A stretch of DNA of 36,038 nucleotides, taken from NCBI RefSeq assembly GCF_025403405.1, contig NZ_JANEZT010000017.1, positions 1 through 36,038 on the forward strand. The letters run 5' to 3'. The stretch comes from Frankia tisae (lineage in GTDB: Bacteria > Actinomycetota > Actinomycetes > Frankiales > Frankiaceae). The notes under the pieces were generated by a model. That model saw nothing but the letters and a program-made list of their open reading frames with translations. It searched no databases and was not told the origin of the DNA. The translations under genes were made by a program, and so were the position numbers. This document shows positions 23,725 to 31,472 of this stretch, piece after piece (the stretch's first letter is position 1; every line of letters begins with the position of its first letter).

Positions 23725-25073
23725 GGGGCCGCCGGCGGGCTGGCGCCCACGCCGCCCAGGGCGCCCGGTTCGCCGCCGCTCGCGGGCGGGGGGGGCGCGC
23801 CCGGCGTCGTGCTGGCGTCGATGTCGGATTCGAGCTGGCGCTCGCGCCAGTCGGCCGGCAGCGTGTGGTCGAGAACGTCGTCGACGGTGACCACACCGAC
23901 GAGCCGGCCGCCGCGGTCGAGCACCGGCGCGGCGACCAGGTTGTACGACGCCAGATGCCGGGTTACCTCGGCGAGCGGGGTCTCCGGGCGCAACGACACG
24001 ATGTCCACGTCGATCACCCCGCCGACCAGGGTGGACGGCGGCTCCCGCAGCAGCCGTTGGAAGTGCGCGAGGCCCAGGTAGCGCCCGGTGGGCGTCTCAT
24101 ACGGCGGGCGGACCACGTAGACCTGCGCGGCCAGCGCCGGGGACAGCTCCGGCTCGCGGATGCGCGCGAGCGCCTCGGCCACGGTGGCGTTCGGGGCGAG
24201 CACGACCGGCTCGCTGGTCATGATCCCACCTGCGGTGTCGTCGGCGTAGCGCAGCAGGCGACGCACGTTGGCGGCCTCGTCCGGCTCCATCAGCCGCAGC
24301 AGCCGCTCGGCGTCCTCTGCGGGTAGCTCGCCGAGCAGGTCGGCAGCGTCGTCGGGGCCCATCGCCTCCAGCACGTCGGCGGCGCGTTCCTCGGCGAGCC
24401 CGCCGAGCAGCTCCACCTGCTCGTCCTCGGGCAGCTCCTCCAGGACGTCGGCGAGCCGTTCGTCGTCGAGGGCCGCGGCGACTTCGGCGCGCCGCTTGTC
24501 GGACAGGTCGTGCAGCAGGGTCGCAAGGTCCGCGGGGCGCAGTTTCTCGAACGCGGCCAGCAGATTCGCCGCGCCCTGGCCTCCCTCGGCCAGCGACAGG
24601 CCGGTGACCTCGTCCCAGGCGACGGTGCGGACCTCGCCGCGCCGGCCCCGCCCCTTGCGCACCGCCACCTGGTCGAGCACCCAGTCCCCGCCACGGATCG
24701 GCTCGATCGCCGCGTCGACGACGGTGACCTCGGTGCCCGAGGACAGCAACGTCGCCCGGCGGTCGAGCAGTTCGCCGAGGACCCGGGTCTCGTTCGGCCG
24801 CTGCTGGAAGCGCCGCCAGCTCAGCCGGGCCGACGAGAGCACGACCGCGCCGGACTCCACGCCGGTGACCCGCCCGATCGGCACGAAGATCGACCGCCGC
24901 TGGACCTCGACCGCGAGGCCCAGCACGCGCGGCGGCTCGTGACCGAGGCGGAGCGTGACGATCACATCGTGGACCCGGCCGACCTGGTCGCCGTTCGGGT
25001 CGAGGACGAGCAGGCCGGCCAGGCGGCGGCAGTACACCCTGGACTGAGCCGGACGCGTGGGCATCGGGGTCAC
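23721..25073 (-). CDS. PRC-barrel / MgtE_N / CBS protein without transporter domain
   Basis: 450 residues. PRC-barrel-like start (YCRRLAGLLVLDPNGDQVGRVHDVIV), then the MgtE N-terminal superhelix at about 190-320 with repeats such as LEELPEDEQVELLGGLAEE and LGELPAEDAERLLRLMEPDEA, then a CBS pair at about 325-430 (DTAGGIMTSEPVVL, VAAPVLDRGGRLVGVVTVDDVLD). The MgtE membrane domain is missing altogether, so this is not a magnesium transporter by itself; it may be a Mg2+ or nucleotide sensor for the DUF1003 partner. GTG at 25073 is preferred over ATG at 25064 because GGGAG stands six bases upstream. The Pro/Gly-rich last 30 residues are likely flexible. Confidence 0.92.
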   Translation of the reverse strand: MTPMPTRPAQSRVYCRRLAGLLVLDPNGDQVGRVHDVIVTLRLGHEPPRVLGLAVEVQRRSIFVPIGRVTGVESGAVVLSSARLSWRRFQQRPNETRVLGELLDRRATLLSSGTEVTVVDAAIEPIRGGDWVLDQVAVRKGRGRRGEVRTVAWDEVTGLSLAEGGQGAANLLAAFEKLRPADLATLLHDLSDKRRAEVAAALDDERLADVLEELPEDEQVELLGGLAEERAADVLEAMGPDDAADLLGELPAEDAERLLRLMEPDEAANVRRLLRYADDTAGGIMTSEPVVLAPNATVAEALARIREPELSPALAAQVYVVRPPYETPTGRYLGLAHFQRLLREPPSTLVGGVIDVDIVSLRPETPLAEVTRHLASYNLVAAPVLDRGGRLVGVVTVDDVLDHTLPADWRERQLESDIDASTTPGAPPPPASGGEPGALGGVGASPPAAP

Positions 25074-25223
25074 CGACCGCTCCCGACGTGGGCGGACATA
25101 CCGCCGCGGGCCGGCGCCGAAGACCTGTTCACGGCCGGAGGCTACCCGCGCGGGCGCAGCCCGCAACCCCGACCCCGACATACCCGCCCGCGTGGGCAGT
25201 CACCTCCGGATCCCGGACCGATG

Positions 25224-25254
25224 TTGAGCACGATGAGTGACGAGTCGATAACAT
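25224..25254 (+). promoter_or_regulatory. Likely leaderless promoter of the CoA-ester lyase operon
   Basis: TTGAGC (25224-25229), 19-base spacer, TAACAT (25249-25254), then seven bases to the ATG at 25262. There is no Shine-Dalgarno. The -35/-10 pair is the clearest sigma-A-like promoter in the window. Confidence 0.6.
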
Positions 25255-25261
25255 AAAGATC

Positions 25262-26281
25262 ATGTCGCAGCGTTCCCGCCGCTCGTGCCTGGCCGTCCCC
25301 GGCTCCTCGACGAAGATGCTCGGCAAGGCCCAGGGCCTACCCGCCGACCAGGTGTTCTGCGATCTGGAGGACTCGGTGGCACCGGCCGCGAAGGAAGCCG
25401 CGCGGGCGAACGTGGTCGCGGCGCTCAACGAGGGCGACTGGGCGGGCCGGACCAGGGCTGTCCGGGTCAACGACCTGACGACCCGCTGGACCTACCGCGA
25501 CGTCATCGAGGTCGTCGAGGGCGCCGGGGCGAACCTGGACTGCGTGATGCTGCCGAAGGTGCAGTCCGCCGCCCAGGTGGCGTGGCTTGACCTGCTGCTC
25601 ACCCAGATCGAGAAGGTGCTGGGGTTCGAGGTCGGCCGGCTCGGGATCGAGGCACAGATCGAGACCGCGCTCGGCCTGTCGAACGTGCGCGAGATCGCCT
25701 TCGCCAGCCCTCGGATCGAGACCATCATCTTCGGTCCGGCCGACTTCATGGCGTCGATCAACATGCCGTCTCTCACGGTCGGCACGCTCAGTCCGGACTA
25801 TCCGGGCGATCCCTTCCACTACGTGCTGTTCAAGATTCTGGAAGCGGCCCGCGCCCGCGGGGTGCAGGCAATCGACGGCCCCTTTCTCCAGATCCGCGAC
25901 AACGACGGTTTCCGGGCGACCGCCGCCCGCTCGGCCGCACTGGGCTTCGACGGGAAATGGGTACTTCATCCCGGCCAGATCTCCGCGGCCAACGAGATCT
26001 ACGCCCCACGCCAGGCCGACTACGACCACGCCGAACTGATCCTGGACGCCTACGCCTGGCACACCTCGGCCGAGGGCGGTCTGACCGGCGCGGTGATGCT
26101 CGGCGACGAGATGATCGACGAGGCCAGCCGCAAGATGGCCGAGGTCGTCGCGGGCAAGGGCCGCGCCGCGGGACTTGCCCGCACGCGGAAGTTCGAGCCG
26201 CCGGTCGGCGTCGAACGCCAGCCAGCCACGCCAGGCCGCAGGAGGGGGACGACCGATGGGCCGGATAGCGCAGACCGATGA
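25262..26281 (+). CDS. HpcH/HpaI-family CoA-ester lyase (malyl/beta-methylmalyl-CoA lyase-like)
   Basis: 339 residues of the CitE-like TIM-barrel family. FCDLEDSVAP (Mg-binding Asp/Glu region), VRVNDLTTRW, YRDVIEVVEGAG, VMLPKVQSAAQV, GIEAQIETALGL (catalytic Glu), FGPADFMASI and GKWVLHPGQISAANEIYAP match Mcl1-type lyases better than the shorter CitE of mycobacteria. These cleave or form malyl-CoA and beta-methylmalyl-CoA; Mcl1 acts in the ethylmalonyl-CoA pathway. The C-terminal 30 residues (RQPATPGRRRGTT...) overlap the next gene and look unconserved. The ATG is served by a leaderless promoter; the acyl-CoA dehydrogenase start lies 26 bases inside this gene. Confidence 0.9.
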   Translation: MSQRSRRSCLAVPGSSTKMLGKAQGLPADQVFCDLEDSVAPAAKEAARANVVAALNEGDWAGRTRAVRVNDLTTRWTYRDVIEVVEGAGANLDCVMLPKVQSAAQVAWLDLLLTQIEKVLGFEVGRLGIEAQIETALGLSNVREIAFASPRIETIIFGPADFMASINMPSLTVGTLSPDYPGDPFHYVLFKILEAARARGVQAIDGPFLQIRDNDGFRATAARSAALGFDGKWVLHPGQISAANEIYAPRQADYDHAELILDAYAWHTSAEGGLTGAVMLGDEMIDEASRKMAEVVAGKGRAAGLARTRKFEPPVGVERQPATPGRRRGTTDGPDSADR

Positions 26282-27470
26282 CCTGACCGACGTGCAGCGC
26301 GACATCCTCGCGGCGGTGCGCACGTTCGTCGACAAGGAAATCCTTCCGTTCGCCACCGAACTCGAACACGCTGACGAGTACCCAGAATCGATCGTCGCGT
26401 CGATGAAGGAGATGGGGCTGTTCGGAATCACTATTCCCGAGCAGTACGGCGGGCTGGGCGAGTCGCTGCTCACCTACGCGCTGGTCGTGGAGGAGATCGC
26501 CCGGGGCTGGATGAGCGTCGCCGGGGTCGTCAACACCCATTTCATCGTCGCCTACCTGATCGGCCGGCACGGCACCGCCGACCAGCGCAGCCGGCTGTTG
26601 CCGCGGATGGCGACCGGCGAGCTGCGCGGCGCGTTCTCGATGAGCGAGCCCGGCTGCGGCTCGGACGTCGCGGCCATCACCACCCGGGCCGACCGGGAAG
26701 TCGGCGACGGCGACGGCGACGCTTACGTGCTCAACGGGCAGAAGATGTGGCTGACCAACGGCGCGCGGGCCGGCATCGTCGCCACCCTGGTGAAGACTGA
26801 CGAGGGCGCGGAATCGGTCTACCGGAACATGACCACCTTTCTGCTGGAGAAGGAACCGGGCTTCGGCACCCACGACGGGATCACCATTCCCGGCGGCATC
26901 GACAAGCTCGGCTACAAGGGCATCGAGACGACCGAGATGATCCTCACCGGCCACCGGGTGCCGGCCACGGCGATCCTCGGCGGTGCCGACGGCCGCGGCC
27001 AGGGCTTTTACCAGATGATGGATGGCGTCGAGGTCGGCCGGGTCAACGTCGCCGCGCGGGCCTGCGGCATCATGATCCGCGCCTTCGAGCTCGGCATCGC
27101 CTACGCGCAGACCCGGCGCACCTTCGGCCGGCCGATCGCCGAGCATCAGGCCATCGCCTTCAAGCTCGCCGAGATGGCGACCAAGGTCGAGGCCGGCCAT
27201 CTGATGATGGTCAGCGCCGCCCGCAAGAAGGACTCGGGGCAGCGCAACGACGTCTCCGCCGGGATGGCGAAGTACCTGGCCAGCGAGTACTGCCACGAGG
27301 TGACGACGGAGGCGTTCCGCATCCACGGCGGCTACGGCTATTCGAAGGAGTACGAGATCGAACGCCTCTACCGGGAGGCTCCGTTCATGCTCATCGGCGA
27401 GGGCACCTCCGAGATCCAGAAGAGGATCATCAGCCGGGCTCTGCTGCGGGAGTACGACGGCACCCACTGA
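26256..27470 (+). CDS. Acyl-CoA dehydrogenase
   Basis: 404 residues, standard ACAD length. FAD/substrate motifs GAFSMSEPGCGSDVAA, NGQKMWLTNGARAG, ARACGIMIRAFELGIAYAQ with RRTFGRPIAEHQAI and the C-terminal RIHGGYGYSKEYEIERLYREA...LIGEGTSEIQ, where Glu of GEGTSEIQ is in the usual catalytic-base position. FAD-dependent; oxidises a short or branched acyl-CoA. With the neighbouring lyase and MaoC hydratase the substrate may be methylsuccinyl-CoA (ethylmalonyl-CoA pathway) or a branched-chain acyl-CoA. ATG at 26256 has AGGAGG upstream, and the start lies inside the preceding gene, so they are co-expressed. Confidence 0.93.
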   Translation: MGRIAQTDDLTDVQRDILAAVRTFVDKEILPFATELEHADEYPESIVASMKEMGLFGITIPEQYGGLGESLLTYALVVEEIARGWMSVAGVVNTHFIVAYLIGRHGTADQRSRLLPRMATGELRGAFSMSEPGCGSDVAAITTRADREVGDGDGDAYVLNGQKMWLTNGARAGIVATLVKTDEGAESVYRNMTTFLLEKEPGFGTHDGITIPGGIDKLGYKGIETTEMILTGHRVPATAILGGADGRGQGFYQMMDGVEVGRVNVAARACGIMIRAFELGIAYAQTRRTFGRPIAEHQAIAFKLAEMATKVEAGHLMMVSAARKKDSGQRNDVSAGMAKYLASEYCHEVTTEAFRIHGGYGYSKEYEIERLYREAPFMLIGEGTSEIQKRIISRALLREYDGTH

Positions 27471-27566
27471 CGCGGCGCACGGCGCTGATGCGGGCCATCT
27501 CCGCGGCCGCCCGGTCCGACCTGCGTAACCTGCTCATGACCGACCATCCGGGACAGGAGCACACTG

Positions 27567-28511
27567 ATGCAGGTTGCCTTCGTCGGCCTCGGCACCATGG
27601 GCTTTCCCATGGCCGGCCATCTCGCCCGCGCCGGATTCGACACGGTCGTGTTCAACCGCACGGAGGCGACCGCGGCACGCTGGTCCGCCGAGCATCCGGG
27701 TCGGGTCGCGGCCACGCCGGCGCAGGCCGCGTCCGGGTCCGACGTGGTGTGCGTGTGCGTCGGGGCCGATGACGACGTCCGCGCGGTGCTGCTCGGCCCG
27801 GACGGCGCGCTCGGTGCGCTGGCGCCGGGGGCGACGATCGTCGACCACACAACGACGTCGGCGGAGCTGGCCGTCGAGATCGCGGCGCAGGTCGCGAAGG
27901 TGGGAGTCGGCTTCGTCGACGCGCCGGTATCCGGCGGGCAGGCCGGCGCCGAGGCGGGGCGCCTCAGTGTGATGTGCGGCGGCGACCCGGACACCGTCGA
28001 GGGGGTCCGGCCGGTCCTGGCCGCCTACGGCGCGACGATCACCCGCATCGGCCCGGTCGGCACCGGTCAGCTCACGAAGATGGTCAACCAGATCCTTGTC
28101 GCCGGGGCCGTCGAGGGAGCGGCCGAGGCACTGAACTTCGCGATCGCCGCCGGCCTCGACCTGGACCAGGTGCTGCCCGCCGTGTCGGGCGGCGCCGCGA
28201 GCTCCTGGTACCTGACCAACCGCGCCGCCACCATGATCCGCGACGAGTTCGACTTCGGCTTCGCCGTCGACTGGATGCGCAAGGACCTGCGGATCTGCCT
28301 GGCGGAGGCGGCCCGGCGCGGCGTCGAGGTGCCGCTGACCGAGCTCGCCGAGGCCGATCTCGCCGCCTCGCAGGCCCGCGGCGACGGGCAGCGCGACGCC
28401 ACCGCCATCATCCGGCTACGCCGACCCGCCCCGACCGCCCCGGCCGAAACCGGCACCGGCGCGGCCGCTGACGCGGCGGCTGACGTCAGAGGTACTGCTT
28501 CGACGGGTTGA
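27567..28511 (+). CDS. 3-hydroxyisobutyrate dehydrogenase-family oxidoreductase
   Basis: 314 residues. Rossmann start VAFVGLGTMGFPMAGHLARAG, FNRT (beta-2 end, Asn-Arg, suggesting NADP or relaxed choice), DAPVSGGQAGAEAG (substrate loop), GQLTKMVNQIL with catalytic Lys, and DFGFAVDWMRKDL. Beta-hydroxyacid dehydrogenases of this type act on 3-hydroxyisobutyrate (valine breakdown), tartronate semialdehyde or related acids. ATG at 27567 has CAGGAG upstream; 96 bp after the acyl-CoA dehydrogenase. The Ala/Thr/Pro-rich last 30 residues overlap the 3' end of the convergent TerD gene by 26 bp. Confidence 0.9.
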   Translation: MQVAFVGLGTMGFPMAGHLARAGFDTVVFNRTEATAARWSAEHPGRVAATPAQAASGSDVVCVCVGADDDVRAVLLGPDGALGALAPGATIVDHTTTSAELAVEIAAQVAKVGVGFVDAPVSGGQAGAEAGRLSVMCGGDPDTVEGVRPVLAAYGATITRIGPVGTGQLTKMVNQILVAGAVEGAAEALNFAIAAGLDLDQVLPAVSGGAASSWYLTNRAATMIRDEFDFGFAVDWMRKDLRICLAEAARRGVEVPLTELAEADLAASQARGDGQRDATAIIRLRRPAPTAPAETGTGAAADAAADVRGTASTG

Positions 28512-29856
28512 CCATCGCACGGACGGTCTTGCCGTCGTGGAACTCGCCGATCGCGGTCATCACCCAGCTGGGGCCGCCGCGGTCGCGCTGCACCCGGCAC
28601 ATCACCAGGCCGGTGGACGGCTTGGACTCGGACAGGTCGAAGCGGACGAGCTCCTGGCCGGTGACGTCGTCGTAGAGCCGGCAGTAGGCGTTGCGCACGT
28701 CGGTGAACGGCTGCCCCTGGAAACTGTTCACCGTGAAGATCAGGGTGACGACGTTCAGGGGCAGCGCAGCAAGATCCACCTGGATCGTCTCGTCGTCGCC
28801 GGCGCCGTCGCCGGTGAGGTTGTCGCCGGAGTGGCGCACCGCGCCGCGCGCGCCCTTCTTGGACATGAACCAGACCTTGTCCACATCCTTGCCGCGATCG
28901 TCGAACAGGATGCAGGACGCGTCGAGGTCGATCGACCGGCCGCGCTGCGCCGGATCCCACCCCAGACCCATCCGCACCCGGGTGAGCGGCGGGGCGCCGG
29001 TCTTCACCAGCGACACGCTCTGGCCCTTGGCCAGCGAGACCCGGCCCTTGTCCAGGTTGACCCGGCCGCCTGGCTGGCCGGCTGGCACGGGCGGCGTACC
29101 AGGAGGCCCCCACGGCTGACCGGGCGGCGGCTGCGGCGCACCCCACTGCGGCGCCCCGGGAGGCGGCCCCCACTGCTGACCGGGCTGCTGCGGCGGCGGC
29201 GCGCCGAGGGGCGGGCCCCACGGCCGGCCGGGCGGCGGCGCGCCCCACTGCTGGCCGCCGGGCGGCCCGGCCGCGGGCAGCGGCGGCGCGGCAGGCGGCG
29301 CCCACTGCTGGCCGGCGGGCTGCGGCTGCGCCGCGGGCGGGGACCCGCCGGAGGTGCCGGGATCGTCGACGGCGATGCCGAAGTCGGTGGCGATGCCGGC
29401 AAGCCCGGCGGCGTAGCCCTGCCCGACCGCGCGGGCCTTCCACGCGCCGGCCCGGCGGTAGAGCTCGACGAGGATGAGCGCGGTCTCAGCGCCGAGCCCG
29501 GCGGGGTCGAACCGGACCAGCTCGGCGCCGCCGCGGGTGTCGCGCACCGAGATGCCCAGGCCCCGCACGCCCGCGAACGTCACCGGGCCGCTGCCGTCCA
29601 GGCTGCCCGTGATGACGACCTTGTCGATGTCCGGTGGGACGGCGGCGAGGGTGAACTCGAGCGCCGACGGCGGCAGCAGCCACACCCCCGGGCCGGTCGG
29701 CTGGTTGAAGAAGACGAAGTCGTTGTCGGTGCGCACCTTGCCGGCGGCGGTCACCAGGATCGCGGCGATGTCCAGCGAGCTCGACGAGGCGATCTCCACC
29801 CGCACGTCGGTGGTGGGCAGCGGCGCATTGCCGCCCTTCGTCAGCACCTGTCCCAT
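28486..29856 (-). CDS. Two-domain TerD-family protein with Pro/Gln/Trp repeat linker
   Basis: 456 residues. An N-terminal TerD-like domain (about 1-165, DVRVEIASSSSLDIAAILVT, VRTDNDFVFFNQPT, VVITGSLDG) and a C-terminal TerD domain (about 275-456, LTRVRMGLGWDP, IDLDASCILFD, VWFMSKKGARGAVRHSGDN, GDDETIQVDL, LIFTVNSFQGQPF) are joined by a hundred-residue linker of degenerate GQQWGPP-type repeats (GQQWAPP, GQQWGAPPP, GRPWGPP, GQPWGPPG). TerD domains bind calcium and belong to stress/tellurite-type systems of unclear mechanism. ATG at 29856 has GAGAGG eight bases upstream. It is convergent with the preceding oxidoreductase, and divergent from the suppressor-of-fused gene. No other ter genes are near. 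Confidence 0.92.
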   Translation of the reverse strand: MGQVLTKGGNAPLPTTDVRVEIASSSSLDIAAILVTAAGKVRTDNDFVFFNQPTGPGVWLLPPSALEFTLAAVPPDIDKVVITGSLDGSGPVTFAGVRGLGISVRDTRGGAELVRFDPAGLGAETALILVELYRRAGAWKARAVGQGYAAGLAGIATDFGIAVDDPGTSGGSPPAAQPQPAGQQWAPPAAPPLPAAGPPGGQQWGAPPPGRPWGPPLGAPPPQQPGQQWGPPPGAPQWGAPQPPPGQPWGPPGTPPVPAGQPGGRVNLDKGRVSLAKGQSVSLVKTGAPPLTRVRMGLGWDPAQRGRSIDLDASCILFDDRGKDVDKVWFMSKKGARGAVRHSGDNLTGDGAGDDETIQVDLAALPLNVVTLIFTVNSFQGQPFTDVRNAYCRLYDDVTGQELVRFDLSESKPSTGLVMCRVQRDRGGPSWVMTAIGEFHDGKTVRAMVNPSKQYL

Positions 29857-29971
29857 AGCCGTAGCCTCTCCGAGGTCGTCACGCACCATATTGAACGCCC
29901 CCACCGGGTACGACGGTTCCCGGACGCCGGCCGGCGACACGGGCGCTCCCGCCGACCCTACGATCGATCCC

Positions 29972-29998
29972 ATGCGAACAGCGGCACGGGTCCCATGA
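29972..29998 (+). CDS. Possible eight-codon leaderless uORF before SUFU gene
   Basis: TACGAT (29959-29964) is a -10-like box seven bases before ATG at 29972. That ATG opens MRTAARVP and stops at TGA 29996-29998, overlapping the main ATG (ATGA). The main gene has no Shine-Dalgarno, so ribosomes may load here and restart. Tentative, as short frames arise by chance. Confidence 0.3.
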   Translation: MRTAARVP

Positions 29999-30606
29999 GC
30001 GATAGCGCCGCCCTGCGACGATCGGTCGAGGGGCACGTCGCGGCGCTGTTCGGCCGGGACACCGGCCGCGCCTCGGTGACCTTCCTCGGCACCGAGCAGA
30101 TGGACGTGCTGCGGTTCGGCCCCGACCGCGACGGCCTCGTCCGCTATCTCACCCTCGGCATGTCCCGGGAGCCGATGACGGCGTCCGACTCCGCCGTGCG
30201 CGACCCAGCCGGGCCGCGGGCGGAGCTGGTGTTGTCGCTGCGTGGCCGGCGCGACAGCGTGCTGCGCCGGCTCGCCGTGCTCGCGGCCGTGCCCGCCGTC
30301 GAGGGCCGGCCGATCGCCCCCGGCGCCGGCCTGGACCTCGGTGAGCCGCTGTGGGACGGTGCGCCGTTCACCGCGGTGCTGGTCGGCGAGCCCGGCGGCC
30401 TGATCCCCGACCTGCCGCTCGCGGACGCCGTGGACGACCCGGCGTTCGCCGCCGCCGCGCCGGTGCGCTTCCTGCCCGTACTGCCGATGACGATGAACGA
30501 GGCCGCCTTCAAGCGGGTGCACGGCCCCGAGGCGCTGCACCAGCGCTGGCTGGCCGCGGGCACCGACCTACGCGACCCGCACCGCCGCGAGGTCGACCTC
30601 GGCTGA
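29995..30606 (+). CDS. Suppressor-of-fused (SUFU) domain protein
   Basis: 203 residues matching the bacterial SUFU-like domain: LRRSVEGHVAALFG, MDVLRFGPDRDGLVRYLTLGMSREPM, AELVLSLRGR, LRRLAVLAAVPAVEGRPIAPG, FTAVLVGEPG and VRFLPVLPMTMNEAAFKRVHG. Bacterial SUFU proteins often act as immunity proteins against contact-dependent or polymorphic toxins, or occur alone with unknown role. No toxin gene adjoins. It is divergent from the TerD gene, which suggests a shared stress-related promoter. ATG at 29995 is preferred because the family starts here. Confidence 0.88.
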   Translation: MSDSAALRRSVEGHVAALFGRDTGRASVTFLGTEQMDVLRFGPDRDGLVRYLTLGMSREPMTASDSAVRDPAGPRAELVLSLRGRRDSVLRRLAVLAAVPAVEGRPIAPGAGLDLGEPLWDGAPFTAVLVGEPGGLIPDLPLADAVDDPAFAAAAPVRFLPVLPMTMNEAAFKRVHGPEALHQRWLAAGTDLRDPHRREVDLG

Positions 30607-30622
30607 GGCCGTCCGCGCGGAC

Positions 30623-30694
30623 CCGACTACACGGCGACACGGCGACACGGCGACACGGCGACACGACTACACGACTACACGACTACACGGCGCG
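30623..30694. repeat. 8-bp tandem array, nine units
   Basis: Nine consecutive octamers: CCGACTAC, ACGGCGAC four times, ACGACTAC three times, ACGGCGCG. The two unit types differ at two positions (G/A and G/T). It lies between the SUFU gene and the MaoC gene, 72 bp before the MaoC start. Not a coding repeat by any frame I trust. Confidence 0.92.
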
Positions 30695-30766
30695 AAGGAT
30701 GACTACCCTCTGCAGTCAAAAGGGCATGCGGCGCACCGCCGGCGCTGCGTCCGGAGGGGGTCCGTC

Positions 30767-31273
30767 ATGCAGTTCGGCCGCTGGTTCGAGGAGTTCGAGG
30801 TCGGCGCCGTCTACCGGCACTGGCCGGGCAAGACCGTCACCGAGTACGACAACCACCTGTTCTGCCTGCTCACGATGAACCACCATCCCCTGCACCTGGA
30901 CAGCCACTACGCCGAGCGGAACACCCAGTTCAAACGGAACGTGGTGGTCGGCAACTACGTGTACTCCCTGCTGCTGGGCATGTCGGTCCCGGATGTCTCC
31001 GGCAGGGCCATCGCCAACCTGGAGGTCGAGTCGCTGCGGCACGTCGCGCCGGTGTTCCACGGCGACACGATCTACGGCGAGTCGACCGTGCTCGGCAAGG
31101 TCCCCTCGCGCAGCCGCGACGACCGAGGCGTCGTCACCGTGGAGACCCGCGGCCACAACCAGGACGGCGTGCTCGTGTGCATCTACCAGCGCAAGGTGAT
31201 GGTCCCGACGCGGGCCTTCGGCGAGGCGCACGGCGGTGAGCAGCCCGGCCGTCCCCATCCCGCCCACGCCTGA
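30767..31273 (+). CDS. MaoC-family hydratase (mesaconyl-CoA hydratase-like)
   Basis: 168 residues, a single hot-dog fold. FGRWFEEFEVGAVYRHWPGKTVTEYDN, then FCLLTMNHHPLHLDSHYAE with the catalytic Asp/His of R-specific enoyl-CoA hydratases, and VVVGNYVYSLLLGMSV. It resembles the short MaoC proteins next to lyase and acyl-CoA dehydrogenase genes in Streptomyces ethylmalonyl-CoA clusters (from memory). It therefore probably hydrates mesaconyl-CoA or a branched enoyl-CoA, partnering the lyase and dehydrogenase 3-5 kb upstream. ATG at 30767 has GGAGG upstream. The His-rich last 15 residues (EAHGGEQPGRPHPAHA) are unconserved. Separated from its partners by the TerD and SUFU genes. Confidence 0.88.
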   Translation: MQFGRWFEEFEVGAVYRHWPGKTVTEYDNHLFCLLTMNHHPLHLDSHYAERNTQFKRNVVVGNYVYSLLLGMSVPDVSGRAIANLEVESLRHVAPVFHGDTIYGESTVLGKVPSRSRDDRGVVTVETRGHNQDGVLVCIYQRKVMVPTRAFGEAHGGEQPGRPHPAHA

Positions 31274-31304
31274 GCCGCGCCCAAGCCGCACCCGCTCCAG
31301 CTGA

Positions 31305-31347
31305 CCGGCTGGCTGGCCGGCTGGCCGGCTGGCCGGCTGGCCGGCTG
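31305..31347. repeat. 8-bp tandem array CCGGCTGG
   Basis: CCGGCTGGCTGG followed by CCGGCTGG three times and a fourth unit broken at its end (CCGGCTGA), directly abutting the AATTGCAGG inverted repeat. It is a different octamer from the 30.6-kb array but the same length. Confidence 0.88.
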
Positions 31348-31407
31348 AATTGCAGGAGGTTGATGACGGCCCAGAGGCCCCGGAACCGGCATTAACCTCC
31401 TGCAATT
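31348..31407. repeat. Near-perfect 18-bp inverted repeat (palindromic element)
   Basis: AATTGCAGGAGGTTGATG at 31348-31365 and, in reverse complement, AATTGCAGGAGGTTAATG at 31390-31407: 17 of 18 match, 24-base spacer. The 14 outermost bases are perfect. The arms are far more AT-rich than this genome. It could be a terminator for MaoC, but length, composition and position between two repeat tracts suggest a dispersed palindromic element. Confidence 0.85.
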
Positions 31408-31420
31408 TCCGTCAGGCCGC

Positions 31421-31472
31421 CTGGATCGGCCTGGATCGGCCGGAAGACCGGACCGGCTGGAAGACCGGACCG
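31421..31472. repeat. Compact direct repeats 3' of the palindrome
   Basis: CTGGATCGGC twice (31421-31440), then a 17-bp unit starting GC(C/T)GGAAGACC twice (31439-31455 and 31456-31472) differing by one base. Together with the two tracts upstream, almost all of 31305-31472 is repeat sequence. Confidence 0.85.
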
